Of a DNA stretch of 64,000 nt, positions 53,233-62,218 are shown piece by piece. The notes under the pieces are model-generated. The model saw only the letters and a list, made by a program, of their open reading frames with translations. It searched no databases and was not told the origin of the DNA. Within the stretch, counting starts at the first letter, position 1. Each line of letters starts with the position of its first letter. The position numbers and the translations under genes are program-made. The DNA is from Paenibacillus sp. R14(2021). Lineage in GTDB: Bacteria > Bacillota > Bacilli > Paenibacillales > Paenibacillaceae. Location: contig NZ_CP080269.1 in assembly GCF_019431355.1 (NCBI RefSeq), positions 2,903,501-2,967,500 on the forward strand. Reading direction: 5' to 3'.

Positions 53233-54588
53233 TTAGAGCACGATCACATCGACGACGGTCCCCTCCGATGGACCTTCCGCGCCGGCTTTAATGCGTATCA
53301 GACCCTCTGCTTCCGGTATCGAAGCCATCATGCTGGACTTGCCGAACGCCAGCGGGTCCGCGAAGAGAACTCCCGCCTCCGTATACAGCCGGGTACGCAC
53401 GAATCGTTCATGCGGACTGCCTTTATCGAAGGTGCAAGCGAGCTTAGCGGTGACCTGCTTCGGCATGGCTTCAGCCGGCGAAGCACCCTGCAGCCGTAGA
53501 AGCGCGGGCCGGGCGAAGAGCTCGAAGCCAACAAAGCAAGCGCCTGGATTGCCCGACAGCGCGATCAGCAGCTTGCCCGATACGACTGCCGCCGAGGTCG
53601 GCGACCCGGGACGCATAGCGGCCTTGTTAAATAGCAGCCTGCTGTCCGCCGGCAGCGCCGCGGACGTCGAGAGCTCTATCTCTCCCCGCGGCTGCGGGGC
53701 AGCTTCAACCGGTGCCGCGGCAGGCACGCCGTCGATGCGTTGCAGCAGGCTCGCGATCACGTCGTAATCGCCGACCGACACGCCGCCGGTCGTCACGAGC
53801 AGATCGCTTTGCGCCAGCGCGTCGCTGATGGCCCGTGCCGCTGCTGCCGGCTCATCGGGCACGCGGCCGCACAGCACCGGCACGCCGCCGTACTGCTCGA
53901 TGAGCGCGGCGACCATCGCGCTGTTGCTGTCGCGTATGCGGCCCGGCTCAAGCGGCGCCTCGACCGGCAGCAGCTCCGCCCCGGTCGCAAGCACCGCGAT
54001 GCGCGGCCGCGCATATACAGGCACATGGGCATAGCCGAATGTGCCTAGCAATGCCGCGTGGCCCGGCCGCAGCCGCACGCCGGGCTCCGCCAGCACGCTG
54101 CCGCAGCGAAACTCCTCGCCCTGCGGTGCGATGTTCTGCCCGGGCTCGGCGGTGCGCTTCACCTGTACCGCGGGCTGCCCGTCAAGCCGGGCGTCCGCCG
54201 TCTGCTCCAGCATGACGACGGCGTCCGCCCCCCAGGGCACGGCGCCGCCCGTCATGATGCGGACGGCAGTGCCCGGAGCTACGGCCGCCGAGGCAAGCTC
54301 GCCGGCGGCGACCGTGTCAATGACGCGCAGCACCGCCGGCGAGCCCGGCGATGCCAGCGCGGTATCCGCGCTGCGGACGGCGAATCCGTCCAGTCCGGCC
54401 CGCGCGAAAGGCGGCCAGTCCGTCGTCGCGGCAATCGACTCTGCCAACCGCCTGCCTCCGGCCTCCCGGAGCGGCACCGACTCCATCCGCCCAGGCTTCG
54501 CTGCTTCGATTATGAGACGAATCGCATCGTCTACTTTGATAGCCTGCCTGCGAAACCGTGCCTCCCCTTGCAGCTGCCCCACGTTCAT
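53233..54588 (-). CDS. moeA: Molybdopterin molybdenumtransferase
   Basis: 451 residues. MoeA pattern: DWPPFARAGLDGFAVRSADT near the N-terminus (PPFxxSxMDG-type motif), RIMTGGAVPWGADAVV, GVSVGDYDVI (MPT-binding TTGGVSVGDYD) and the C-terminal beta domain LSGNPGACFVGFELF. Inserts molybdate into adenylylated molybdopterin in the cytoplasm. GGAGGAAGC before ATG. Divergent from mobB. Confidence 0.94.
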   Translation of the reverse strand: MNVGQLQGEARFRRQAIKVDDAIRLIIEAAKPGRMESVPLREAGGRRLAESIAATTDWPPFARAGLDGFAVRSADTALASPGSPAVLRVIDTVAAGELASAAVAPGTAVRIMTGGAVPWGADAVVMLEQTADARLDGQPAVQVKRTAEPGQNIAPQGEEFRCGSVLAEPGVRLRPGHAALLGTFGYAHVPVYARPRIAVLATGAELLPVEAPLEPGRIRDSNSAMVAALIEQYGGVPVLCGRVPDEPAAAARAISDALAQSDLLVTTGGVSVGDYDVIASLLQRIDGVPAAAPVEAAPQPRGEIELSTSAALPADSRLLFNKAAMRPGSPTSAAVVSGKLLIALSGNPGACFVGFELFARPALLRLQGASPAEAMPKQVTAKLACTFDKGSPHERFVRTRLYTEAGVLFADPLAFGKSSMMASIPEAEGLIRIKAGAEGPSEGTVVDVIVL

Positions 54589-54725
54589 GCTTCCTCCGAT
54601 CCCATCTCACGTTATCGTTCCATTGTACCAGAAACCGGCAATGCCGCGATACCTTCATATGGTATACTAAGCGCATGTCCAGCGGACACGAAACCTCCCA
54701 ATTCTACTGAAGGAGTACATTTGCC

Positions 54726-55283
54726 ATGCTATCTCATCTACCGGGCCATCAGCCTTCCTCTGACGTGCATCGCCGCAGAAGCCCGTTCGTGCTTCAAATC
54801 GTCGGCTACAAGAACAGCGGCAAAACAACCCTGCTCACGAAGCTGACAAAGCACCTGAAGCAAAACGGCTATACAGTCGGTACAATTAAACATGACGCCC
54901 ATGATTTCGCTATGGATACCCCGGGTACGGATACATGGAAGCACCAAGAGGCCGGAGCCAATATCACCGCAATCTCCTCCGCCTATCGAAGCGCTCTGAT
55001 CAGCCAAGGTGCAGCCGAGCTCTCCGAGCTGCTTGCGTACATGCTGCATATCGATGTTGTACTTGTCGAAGGCTTTAAGCAGGAAGCTTACCCCAAAATC
55101 ATCCTCATCCGGTCGCCCGAAGACGCTGCGCTTCTTGCGCTCAGCAATCCGCTACTGGCCGTTCGTTGGCCCGGCGCACTCCTTGTAGATACGGAACCGC
55201 GCACAGGAATACGCTTCTTCGATATCGAACAAGATGAAGCCATTGCCAAAGAAATTCTAACCCTCATCCAAACCTCGATATGA
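54726..55283 (+). CDS. mobB: Molybdopterin-guanine dinucleotide biosynthesis adaptor MobB
   Basis: 185 residues. Walker A GYKNSGKTTLL, then GTIKHDAHDFAMDTPGTDTW and VVLVEGFKQEAYPKI, all diagnostic for MobB GTPases. AAGGAG before ATG. Divergent from moeA with a 137-bp shared promoter gap; the pair implies molybdenum enzymes encoded elsewhere. Confidence 0.95.
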   Translation: MLSHLPGHQPSSDVHRRRSPFVLQIVGYKNSGKTTLLTKLTKHLKQNGYTVGTIKHDAHDFAMDTPGTDTWKHQEAGANITAISSAYRSALISQGAAELSELLAYMLHIDVVLVEGFKQEAYPKIILIRSPEDAALLALSNPLLAVRWPGALLVDTEPRTGIRFFDIEQDEAIAKEILTLIQTSI

Positions 55284-55286
55284 AAA

Positions 55287-55334
55287 GGACCCGAAAAAAG
55301 ATCACTTCTCGCCAAGTGTCCTTCTTTCGGGTCC
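55287..55334. repeat. Palindromic hairpin element, copy 2
   Basis: Outer stem GGACCCGAA / TTCGGGTCC, inner GATCACTT / AAGTGTCC. It shares TCACTT-n6-AAGTGTCCTTCTT with the hairpin at 31625-31673. Sits between convergent mobB and the liaR-like gene and can terminate both (T-run on the minus exit). Confidence 0.75.
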
Positions 55335-55432
55335 CCTTCGGGCTAATGTATGAAGCAAAGCTCTTGTCTAATTCCAACCGCTTATGGCCATTACTTCAAA
55401 AGACTCGCTTTGCACCGGCTCTCTCTATCAGG

Positions 55433-56110
55433 CTACTCCGCCAGCCCGTGCTTATGCGCATAGATAGCAGCCTGCGTCCGGTCATCCACGCCGAGCTTGG
55501 CAAAAATATTCGTTACATGGAATTTAACCGTCTTAATGCCGATGAACAGCTCCTCGGCAATTTCCTGATTAGACAAGCCTTTGCCAACGCATTTGAGGAC
55601 ATCCATCTCCCGGTCCGTCAGCTGCTCATGCAGCGGCCGAACGGCTTCAGCCTTGGGCTGGCGGAAACGATTCATCATTTTTGCCGCCACTTGCGATTCT
55701 AGCACGGACTGCCCTCTTGCCGCTGCGCGTATCGCATCGGCAATTTCGTTTGCGCGGGACGTTTTGAGCAGGTAGCTAAACGCCCCCGCTTCAATAACCG
55801 GATACATTTTGCCGTCGTCGAGATAGCTGGTCAGCACGATCACTTTGCAATCCGGATACAATTCAAGCAGCCGCCGAGTCGTTTCCACCCCGTCCATGCC
55901 TTCCATGACCAGATCCATCAGCACCACATCGGGATGGTAAGCCTGCGCCAGACGAATTCCTTCCATGCCATTGCTGGCTTCTCCGACGACCTCGATGCCG
56001 TCTTCTGTATGGAGTACGGCCGCAAGGCCGATACGTACCATTTCATGGTCATCCACAAGCAGTACCTTAATCGGTTGTTCGATGCTTTCCATTCGTTCGA
56101 TCGCTTCCAT
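55433..56110 (-). CDS. LuxR-type response regulator (LiaR-like)
   Basis: About 225 residues from ATG at 56110 (GGAGGAGG upstream; a start at 56131 is possible). Receiver domain IKVLLVDDHEMVRIGL with phospho-Asp in VVLMDLVMEGMDG and VLTSYLDDG, LLKTSRA; C-terminal LuxR helix-turn-helix LTDREMDVLKCVGKGLSNQEIAEELFIG in two blocks. Partner of the kinase gene just upstream; regulates envelope-stress genes in LiaR-type systems. Last gene of the operon. Confidence 0.9.
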   Translation of the reverse strand: MEAIERMESIEQPIKVLLVDDHEMVRIGLAAVLHTEDGIEVVGEASNGMEGIRLAQAYHPDVVLMDLVMEGMDGVETTRRLLELYPDCKVIVLTSYLDDGKMYPVIEAGAFSYLLKTSRANEIADAIRAAARGQSVLESQVAAKMMNRFRQPKAEAVRPLHEQLTDREMDVLKCVGKGLSNQEIAEELFIGIKTVKFHVTNIFAKLGVDDRTQAAIYAHKHGLAE

Positions 56111-56132
56111 TCGGTGAAATTCCTCCTCCATC

Positions 56133-57209
56133 CTATACGGCCGAAGGCACTCGGATATCGATAACGACTCCGTTGCCCGGCGAAGTAATGAGCTTCATCG
56201 AGCCCCCGAGCACGTTGACCCGTTCCTCTATGGTGAGTAAGCCGTAGGACGTTTGTTTCTTCTCTTCCAAATTAAACCCGCTTCCGTTATCCTGGATGGT
56301 CAGCCGGACGTAAGGACCCGCATGCTGCAGATAGATATTGAGCTGATCCGCTTTGGAGTGGCGCAGCGCATTCGAGAACGCCTCTTGCGCAATTCGAAAC
56401 AAATGATCCTCTGCTTCCGAATCCAGCTTGATCGTCGCATCCGCTTCCAGCGTGATCGCCATCGGTACCTTCTGTTTCAATTCTTCAATCAGGCTATGAA
56501 GCGCCTGACTCAAATTCTTGCCATCCAAATGCACCGGTCTCAAATGCAGCAGCAGCGCGCGCATTTCCGATTGCGCCACGGATGCCATCTCCTCAATGAG
56601 CTGTACCTGGCGCTTTGCGCGCTCCCAGTCTTTCTCCAGCGTACGGCTGACAGCCGTTGCCGTCATCGAAATCGCGAACAGCTGCTGACTGACAGCATCA
56701 TGCAGCTCGCGGGCCAGACGTTCCCGCTCCTCGATCACAGCCGAGAAACGCACCTGCTCCGTCCATACGTCGTCCTCCTCGGACAACGCTTCCGTGTCCG
56801 CCCTGCTGCTTCCCTCTGCGGGCAATGTCACGCGTTGACGCTTACGCCGTTGTTGATCCGTCAGCCGCTTAAGTGCGGCACGGAGCTTCATCCCTTGTAA
56901 ATAACTGTAAACGGCAGCGAGCACAAGCGCAACCGCAATGACCGTCAACCCGATCAGCGCCGCTTTGCTTTGCAGCGCAAACAGCTTAACATAGCCGGTT
57001 CCCTGCAGCACCAGTACGATTAATCCAAGAATGACGAATAACCACAGCACCGTTTCCGCAGCATTTCTTCTTTTCTCGGCCTGAATGGGCGGCGGTACCC
57101 CGTCATTGCGGTAAACTGGATATTGGCCCCGCTCTGCCACAACCGTCTCCGAACTGTCAGCTTGAGTTTCTAACGGCTCTTGCTTCGGCACGGACGAATG
57201 CTCGCTCAC
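56133..57209 (-). CDS. Sensor histidine kinase (LiaS-like, HisKA_3 type)
   Basis: 358 residues. Two N-terminal membrane segments (about 52-70 and 83-101) with almost no external domain, as in intramembrane-sensing kinases; phospho-acceptor H170 in ERLARELHDAVSQQLFAIS; ATP-binding part with NALRHSKA and DNGSGF. GTG start behind GGAAGGGGGAGGG. Probably senses membrane stress together with the small membrane protein encoded first in the operon. Confidence 0.9.
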   Translation of the reverse strand: MSEHSSVPKQEPLETQADSSETVVAERGQYPVYRNDGVPPPIQAEKRRNAAETVLWLFVILGLIVLVLQGTGYVKLFALQSKAALIGLTVIAVALVLAAVYSYLQGMKLRAALKRLTDQQRRKRQRVTLPAEGSSRADTEALSEEDDVWTEQVRFSAVIEERERLARELHDAVSQQLFAISMTATAVSRTLEKDWERAKRQVQLIEEMASVAQSEMRALLLHLRPVHLDGKNLSQALHSLIEELKQKVPMAITLEADATIKLDSEAEDHLFRIAQEAFSNALRHSKADQLNIYLQHAGPYVRLTIQDNGSGFNLEEKKQTSYGLLTIEERVNVLGGSMKLITSPGNGVVIDIRVPSAV

Positions 57210-57312
57210 GGCCCTCCCCCTTCCTTATGTAAACGCGTAAAAACATGCCAGTGGCCGATGCCGCTTACTCGCATCGACCAAATGGGCATATTGTTCAGCT
57301 GTTGGAGTGGAC

Positions 57313-57999
57313 TTATTCGCCTGATGGCGGGTTCAGCTTGCTTTTAAGTGCTTGCAGCTGCTCTTCGACTTTCAATTGCTTTGCCGTATCGACTGTGCTT
57401 ACTGCGGAAGGAGCGTTATACGTTCCGAACGGTCCTCGAATGACATCCGCTTCTGCTTCCAGCTGCATGATCTTCTCTTCCATACGGCTGAAACCGCGTG
57501 AAGCGCTGCCGCTTTCGATGGAATGTACAGATGCTGCCTGTGCCATTTGTTTCTTGGCTTTGGCCATTTGCGCGCGGGCTGCGAGCTCATTGCGCTTGTT
57601 GCGGAGCTGGTAGTATTCATCCTTCATCCCATGCAGCTGGTTCATCAGCTCCTCGGCCTGAGTCTTTGCACTCGCATGCAGTTCGGCGTACTCCGCAGTC
57701 TTTTGATCGAAGAAGATTTTCTCCTCCAGCAGTTTGCGTGCAAGCTCTTCCTGACCAGCGCGAAGTGCAGTTTCGGCTTTTCCTTCGCGGTCAACGCCGC
57801 CTCTTTCCGCTTCGTCCAGGCGCTGTTTCATACGACGCTCATTGGCCATTTGCTTCGCGACCGTCAACTCCGCTGTGTGAATTTCTGCCTCCATATCGCG
57901 GAGATATTGATTCAGCATGACAACCGGATCTTCCATTTTGTCCAAGAGCTCATGTACGGAAGCTTTCGTCATATCCTTCATACGTTTGAAAATACTCAT
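57313..57999 (-). CDS. PspA/IM30 family protein, copy 1
   Basis: 228 residues, almost wholly coiled coil. Starts [31 protein letters not shown], the PspA/LiaH pattern with an amphipathic N-terminal helix. Peripheral membrane protein that stabilises damaged membrane. AGGGAG before ATG. It ends with a Pro-rich tail ([11 protein letters not shown]). Paralogue of the PspA encoded at 58482. Confidence 0.9.
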   Translation of the reverse strand: MSIFKRMKDMTKASVHELLDKMEDPVVMLNQYLRDMEAEIHTAELTVAKQMANERRMKQRLDEAERGGVDREGKAETALRAGQEELARKLLEEKIFFDQKTAEYAELHASAKTQAEELMNQLHGMKDEYYQLRNKRNELAARAQMAKAKKQMAQAASVHSIESGSASRGFSRMEEKIMQLEAEADVIRGPFGTYNAPSAVSTVDTAKQLKVEEQLQALKSKLNPPSGE

Positions 58000-58002
58000 C
58001 GT

Positions 58003-58482
58003 TTAAAACTCTCCCTTCTCGTGTTTCGCTAGTTTGGCGCGAAGCTCTTCGATTTCTTTCTTCAATGCGCGTTTCTCCAAGTCTTCCATCATCGCATCAA
58101 TGTTGGAGGCAGGTTGTGCCTGGGTCTGAGCGGGTGGATGCTGCCAATTGTTCATCGGTCCTGGATTTGTGGAATTCCCGTAGGAGCTTCCATGTCCGTG
58201 ACCCGGACCGTTTCCACCGTTTCCGTATTGGCCACCTCCATAGGGACCGTTATTCCATCCGCCATTGAATCCACCTGCTCCGGGACCATAACCGCCGTAT
58301 GGATCCTTCGGCACGACTAAACCTGCCAAGATATAAACGAGAATCAATGCTCCGCTTGTAAAGACAGTCACGACGATAAGAAGAATCCGCAGCAGCGTCG
58401 CATCGACGTTCAACATTTCGGCAAGTCCGCCGCATAAGCCGAACAGTTTTTTATCGCGGCGCGACCGATACAGTTTCTTCAT
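58003..58482 (-). CDS. PspC domain protein with Gly/Asn-rich tail
   Basis: About 159 residues. N-terminal PspC domain KKLYRSRRDKKLFGLCGGLAEML and one membrane helix (about residues 36-58, ILLIVVTVF...AGLVVPKD). Then a Gly/Asn/Pro-rich region (GGYGPGAGGFNGGW) and a C-terminal coiled coil (ALKKEIEELRAKLAK) that could pair with PspA. ATG overlaps the stop of the preceding pspA (TAATG). Confidence 0.9.
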   Translation of the reverse strand: MKKLYRSRRDKKLFGLCGGLAEMLNVDATLLRILLIVVTVFTSGALILVYILAGLVVPKDPYGGYGPGAGGFNGGWNNGPYGGGQYGNGGNGPGHGHGSSYGNSTNPGPMNNWQHPPAQTQAQPASNIDAMMEDLEKRALKKEIEELRAKLAKHEKGEF

Positions 58483-59177
58483 TACGATTTCCATCCTTCC
58501 TGCTGCAGTTTACGTTTCAGCGACTCCATCTCCCGTTCGATAACGGATTGCATCGTTTGTCCTGCACTGGTCAGAAACTCTTGCCCCGCTTTGCGCAAAT
58601 CGCGTAAGCTCCGTGCTTCCAGCTCTAGGTCGCTGATCCGGTCTTCCAGCTTGCGGAACATGCCGGAAGGCTGTTGGCCCGGTGAACTGTTATACACACC
58701 GCCATTGGCATATCGTTGGTTCAGCCGCTGCTGCAGACGAAGGGACTCCATTCGTGCCGCAAAATACTCCCGTTTATCGTAGACGCTTTGATATTCGCTG
58801 CGCAGCTCGCGCAGCTGTTCCTCTAGATCCTTCACGCTCACCGCGGCCTGCTCGTAGAGCTCATGGTATTGATTAGCGCGCTCTTCGCTGGCTGCCTTCT
58901 CCATCAGCGCGATGCGGGCGACATGTTCTTCGCCGGCTTTAAGGGCAATGATGGCTTGCTGCTCGCGTTTCTCCTTTAACTGCTCCGCCTGCAGCCACTG
59001 TACTTTGAGATGATTGCTGTGACCGAGACACTGTTGATACAGCTTCTCTGCTTGTATAATTTCTTCCCTTGTGGACCACAGAAACTGGTCGATCAGCTTC
59101 ACTGGGTCTTCCGCTTTCTCCAATCGCTCGTTTAGCGTAGCGACTGTCATATCCCGCACTCTTCGCATAATGCTCAT
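58482..59177 (-). CDS. PspA/IM30 family protein, copy 2
   Basis: 231 residues, coiled coil throughout. Starts MSIMRRVRDMTVATLNERLEKAEDPVKLIDQF. GGAGGAGG before ATG. It is clearly a paralogue of copy 1 but diverged over the whole length, so the duplication is old. Flanks PspC on the other side. Confidence 0.9.
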   Translation of the reverse strand: MSIMRRVRDMTVATLNERLEKAEDPVKLIDQFLWSTREEIIQAEKLYQQCLGHSNHLKVQWLQAEQLKEKREQQAIIALKAGEEHVARIALMEKAASEERANQYHELYEQAAVSVKDLEEQLRELRSEYQSVYDKREYFAARMESLRLQQRLNQRYANGGVYNSSPGQQPSGMFRKLEDRISDLELEARSLRDLRKAGQEFLTSAGQTMQSVIEREMESLKRKLQQEGWKS

Positions 59178-59227
59178 GATTTAAGCCTCCTCCGTTCCAG
59201 AACTTCAATGACGATCACTGTTGTATG

Positions 59228-59521
59228 TTAGACGCGGTTATGACGATTTTTGAAATAAGACACGCCCCAAACGATCAAGCCGATTGCCAGCAGAAGCGTG
59301 ATAATACCAGCCAGTTTGCCGAGCAGCATAAGTCCGCCCACAACGATCAACACGGCTCCGATTATTTTGCTGTTGTTTTTTACGCCGACAACGCCGAGTC
59401 CGATCAGGATGAAGGGCATCAAGAAACCAATGATGCCTCCCAGATTAATGTGCAGGAATTTCAAGACCATAAGTCCTCCGACCAATACCAGTATCGCGCC
59501 AAGTGCATTTTTTCCGTTCAT
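59228..59521 (-). CDS. LiaI/LiaF-N-like small membrane protein
   Basis: 97 residues with about four hydrophobic segments rich in Gly (LGAILVLVGGLMVL, GGIIGFLMPFILIGLGVVGV), the pattern of DUF5668/LiaI-type proteins, ending FKNRHNRV. Likely membrane anchor or sensor partner of the PspA proteins. First gene of the operon. No separate LiaF with the C-terminal domain is encoded here. Confidence 0.82.
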   Translation of the reverse strand: MNGKNALGAILVLVGGLMVLKFLHINLGGIIGFLMPFILIGLGVVGVKNNSKIIGAVLIVVGGLMLLGKLAGIITLLLAIGLIVWGVSYFKNRHNRV

Positions 59522-59609
59522 TGTTCAGTCACCGCCTTTCTATAAGTTACTGTTATTCGTTTCTTACGTTGCTTGCCTTGCCGTTGTTTCGTTTCTTGCT
59601 TATGTCCTT

Positions 59610-59638
59610 ATTGTAGGTTGTTTTGCCATGATTCAAAA
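59610..59638 (-). promoter_or_regulatory. Candidate promoter of the envelope-stress operon
   Basis: Minus strand TTTTGA (59638-59633), 17-bp spacer, TACAAT (59615-59610), about 90 nt before the ATG at 59521. A good -10 with a weak -35, as expected for an activator-dependent promoter. Confidence 0.4.
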
Positions 59639-60002
59639 CGGACCCGCGACGGTTTTTAGCCCTAGACCTCAGGCGGGGAGCTAGCAGACCCTAAGACCGA
59701 ACACATGCATAAAAAGCATTTGCTGCACGACTCAAACGTCATTTGCACCTATTTAATTCAGGTTGTACCTGCTTGCTCCTTTATGAGCTACGACTGCAGT
59801 TCAGCCCTCTCAACACACATCTAGCCTCTACTTGCCTATACCTATCCGTGTTTCCTATCGTACCTTTCACTGCTCTTCGACACATCTCTAGTTGACAAAG
59901 TCTGCAGAACCACTGACCTGCAGACAAAATAAGCTTTAGTAATTTTTTAATTTCTCCGCCTATTTAGACGAAGAAATAAATTCATCCTCTTTTGAACGTG
60001 TT

Positions 60003-60101
60003 TTATTCGTTTAGAGCAGCATGAAAAGCCTCGATTAAACGTCGTTGCATTGTCGGCTCAACTGCTGTCAATTCCGCTTCTATTGCTTGTACACGTTCCA
60101 T
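60003..60101 (-). pseudogene. C-terminal gene fragment, unknown
   Basis: Minus-strand frame reading MERVQAIEAELTAVEPTMQR then RLIEAFHAALNE to a TAA. Strong helical, protein-like composition, but no ribosome binding site and the frame is closed upstream by a stop at about 60126. Not recognised. Confidence 0.3.
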
Positions 60102-60292
60102 ACTCAATGTTACTTGCGGTGTTGTTATCTAATGATGATTCAAAAATTCAAGCCTATTGGCGGTTGGCGGATGCGTATAATGCAATCTTGATCCTTTGAG
60201 GAGCCCTACGCGTTTTGATTCTTTCCTTCTCAAGGAGGGACAACGCACTCACCGTTGTTTTAACCGCTCTAAAGAAATTCCTCCATGCTGAT

Positions 60293-60599
60293 TTAAAACA
60301 AATCGATGTAAGGCGAACTCAAATGCCTGGCGGCCATACCATTTGTATCGTTCAACCCAATGATAGCTTCCGTTCCGCTCAATGTTGCGCTCGAGTAGTC
60401 AGCCAAATACATCTCTTTTTGCGATTCATAGTAAACATATGTATATATAAATATGAAAGCACCTTCGGAATCATGGACAAAGTCATCATGAACACGGTTG
60501 CCAAATCATAAACTGCTTATTCTTCGGAACATCCGTGTCGCAGAGCGGACACGTTTCAACAATCTCATCTTGAATGGCTGCTGACTGATTCAACACCAT
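60293..60599 (-). pseudogene. Frameshifted gene fragment with CxxC motif, unknown
   Basis: ATG at 60599 opens MVLNQSAAIQDEIVETCPLC, then DTDVPKNKQFMIW and stops at 60486. A second minus-strand frame (60505-60293) continues with HDDFVHDSEGAFIFIYTYVY, ESQKEMYLADYSSATLSG and ends SSPYIDLF. Together they look like one short protein broken by a frameshift near 60495. Family not recognised. Confidence 0.4.
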
Positions 60600-60644
60600 C
60601 TACACCCCACCCTTTTACAAAATTGAAATATAAGACTAGAACGC

Positions 60645-60678
60645 AAAAACGCTGTATGTACATAATGTACATACAGCG
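60645..60678 (-). terminator. Terminator of the rRNA-tRNA operon
   Basis: 12-bp perfect stem CGCTGTATGTAC (60650-60661) / GTACATACAGCG (60667-60678) followed on the minus strand by TTTTTGCG, 16 nt past the last tRNA. Confidence 0.92.
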
Positions 60679-60693
60679 CTGAAATTTTTAAAT

Positions 60694-60775
60694 TGGTGCC
60701 GGCGAGAGGACTCGAACCTCCACGGTTTCCCTCACGATTTTGAGTCGCGCGCGTCTGCCATTCCGCCACGCCGGC
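60694..60775 (-). tRNA. tRNA-Leu (CAA)
   Basis: Cloverleaf with long variable arm; anticodon loop CTCAAAA; GGTTCGAGTCC T-arm; CCA encoded. Last gene of the tRNA array in transcription order. Confidence 0.93.
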
Positions 60776-60783
60776 ATATTTAA

Positions 60784-60860
60784 TGGCGTGCCCTAAGAGA
60801 TTCGAACTCCTGACCTTTTGATTCGTAGTCAAATGCTCTATCCAGCTGAGCTAAGGGCAC
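60784..60860 (-). tRNA. tRNA-Arg (ACG)
   Basis: GTGCCCT acceptor arm, anticodon loop CTACGAA, CCA encoded. In the similar Bacillus array this position is a Leu tRNA. Confidence 0.94.
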
Positions 60861-60876
60861 ATGTTGTATAAATTTG

Positions 60877-60950
60877 TGGAGGCGCCACCCAGACTCGAAC
60901 TGGGGGTAAAGCTTTTGCAGAGCTCTGCCTTACCACTTGGCTATGGCGCC
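60877..60950 (-). tRNA. tRNA-Cys (GCA)
   Basis: GGCGCCA acceptor arm, anticodon loop CTGCAAA, CCA encoded. Confidence 0.95.
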
Positions 60951-60961
60951 AGATAAAAAAT

Positions 60962-61036
60962 TGGAGCGGAAGACGGGAATCGAACCCGCGACCCTCGCCT
61001 TGGCAAGGCGATGCTCTACCGCTGAGCCACTTCCGC
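60962..61036 (-). tRNA. tRNA-Gly (GCC)
   Basis: GCGGAAG acceptor arm, anticodon loop TTGCCAA, CCA encoded. Confidence 0.95.
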
Positions 61037-61042
61037 ATAAAA

Positions 61043-61118
61043 TGGCTGGGGATCTAGGATTCGAACCTAGGGAATGACGGAGTCAAAGTCCGTTGCCTTA
61101 CCGCTTGGCTAATCCCCA
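61043..61118 (-). tRNA. tRNA-Gln (TTG)
   Basis: TGGGGAT acceptor arm, anticodon loop CTTTGAC, CCA encoded. Confidence 0.95.
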
Positions 61119-61144
61119 ACATAAAGCTTTTGGTTTAGTTAAAA

Positions 61145-61221
61145 TGGGGCGACCGATGGGAATTGAACCCACGAATGCCGGATCCACAAACCGGTGCGTT
61201 AACCACTTCGCCACGATCGCC
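61145..61221 (-). tRNA. tRNA-His (GTG)
   Basis: GGCGATC acceptor arm, anticodon loop TTTGTGG, CCA encoded. Confidence 0.94.
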
Positions 61222-61238
61222 ATACAACAATATTTAAT

Positions 61239-61312
61239 TGGCAGGGGCAGCAGGAATTGAACCCACACTAACGGTTTTGGAGACCGCTGTTCTACCCTTA
61301 AACTATGCCCCT
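61239..61312 (-). tRNA. tRNA-Trp (CCA)
   Basis: AGGGGCA acceptor arm, anticodon loop CTCCAAA, CCA encoded. Confidence 0.95.
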
Positions 61313-61324
61313 AGGTAAGAAAAG

Positions 61325-61409
61325 TGGTGGAGGATGATGGATTCGAACCACCGAACTCAGAGAGAGCAGATTTACAGTCTGCCGTGTTTAGCCACTTCAC
61401 TAATCCTCC
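61325..61409 (-). tRNA. tRNA-Tyr (GTA)
   Basis: Long variable arm, anticodon loop CTGTAAA, CCA encoded. Confidence 0.95.
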
Positions 61410-61413
61410 ATGA

Positions 61414-61489
<76 letters not shown>

Positions 61490-61517
61490 AAGTTATTCAA
61501 TTATTGCTTGTCAAGAA

Positions 61518-61593
<76 letters not shown>

Positions 61594-61607
61594 GTACTTG
61601 GTTATAA

Positions 61608-61684
61608 TGGCGGAGCCGACGGGATTCGAACCCGCGGTCTCCTGCGTGACAGGCAGGCATGTTAGGCCTCTACACCACGGCTCC
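61608..61684 (-). tRNA. tRNA-Asp (GTC)
   Basis: GGAGCCG acceptor arm, anticodon loop CTGTCAC, CCA encoded. Confidence 0.95.
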
Positions 61685-61714
61685 ACATTATAATTCTCGG
61701 TATACACCGAAGGT

Positions 61715-61794
<80 letters not shown>

Positions 61795-61810
61795 TCATTG
61801 TAAATCATTA

Positions 61811-61886
61811 TGGTGGAGGCTGACGGGATCGAACCGCCGACCCTCTGCTTGTAAGGCAGATGCTCTCCCAGCTGAGCTAAGCCTCC
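61811..61886 (-). tRNA. tRNA-Val (TAC)
   Basis: GGAGGCT acceptor arm, anticodon loop CTTACAA, CCA encoded. Confidence 0.95.
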
Positions 61887-61965
61887 ATGTTTGAGCAACA
61901 AGTAATACTATAACCTATTTCTTATGCTCAATGCAACTGTTTTCTTGAAGGAATTTCAGAGAAAA

Positions 61966-62040
61966 TGGTGACCCGTAGGGGACTCGAACCCCTGTTACCT
62001 CCGTGAAAGGGAGGTGTCTTAACCACTTGACCAACGGGCC
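61966..62040 (-). tRNA. tRNA-Glu (TTC)
   Basis: GGCCCGT acceptor arm, anticodon loop CTTTCAC, CCA encoded. A 79-nt spacer separates it from tRNA-Val, the widest gap in the array. Confidence 0.95.
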
Positions 62041-62045
62041 AGATC

Positions 62046-62136
62046 TGGCGGAGAGCGAGGGATTCGAACCCTCGAGACGCGGTTAGCGCCTACACGATTT
62101 CCAATCGTGCTCCTTCGACCACTCGGACAGCTCTCC
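62046..62136 (-). tRNA. tRNA-Ser (GGA)
   Basis: Long variable arm, anticodon loop TTGGAAA, CCA encoded. Confidence 0.95.
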
Positions 62137-62141
62137 AGAAA

Positions 62142-62218
62142 TGGCTCCCCGAACAGGACTCGAACCTGTGACAACTCGATTAACAGTCGAGTGCTCTACC
62201 AACTGAGCTATCAGGGAA
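62142..62218 (-). tRNA. tRNA-Asn (GTT)
   Basis: TTCCCTG acceptor arm, anticodon loop CTGTTAA, CCA encoded. First tRNA after the 23S gene. Confidence 0.95.

Larger units (their letters stand above)
59640..60644. other. About 1 kb without an intact gene
   Basis: No intact gene. From 60003 to 60599 three minus-strand frames have coding character (see the fragments listed). 59660-60000 shows nothing recognisable; no 5S rRNA sequence is present. Confidence 0.55.

Noticed and set aside
54058..54846. 262-codon plus-strand frame over moeA and mobB
   Set aside because: Antisense to moeA and out of frame with mobB, both of which carry diagnostic motifs.
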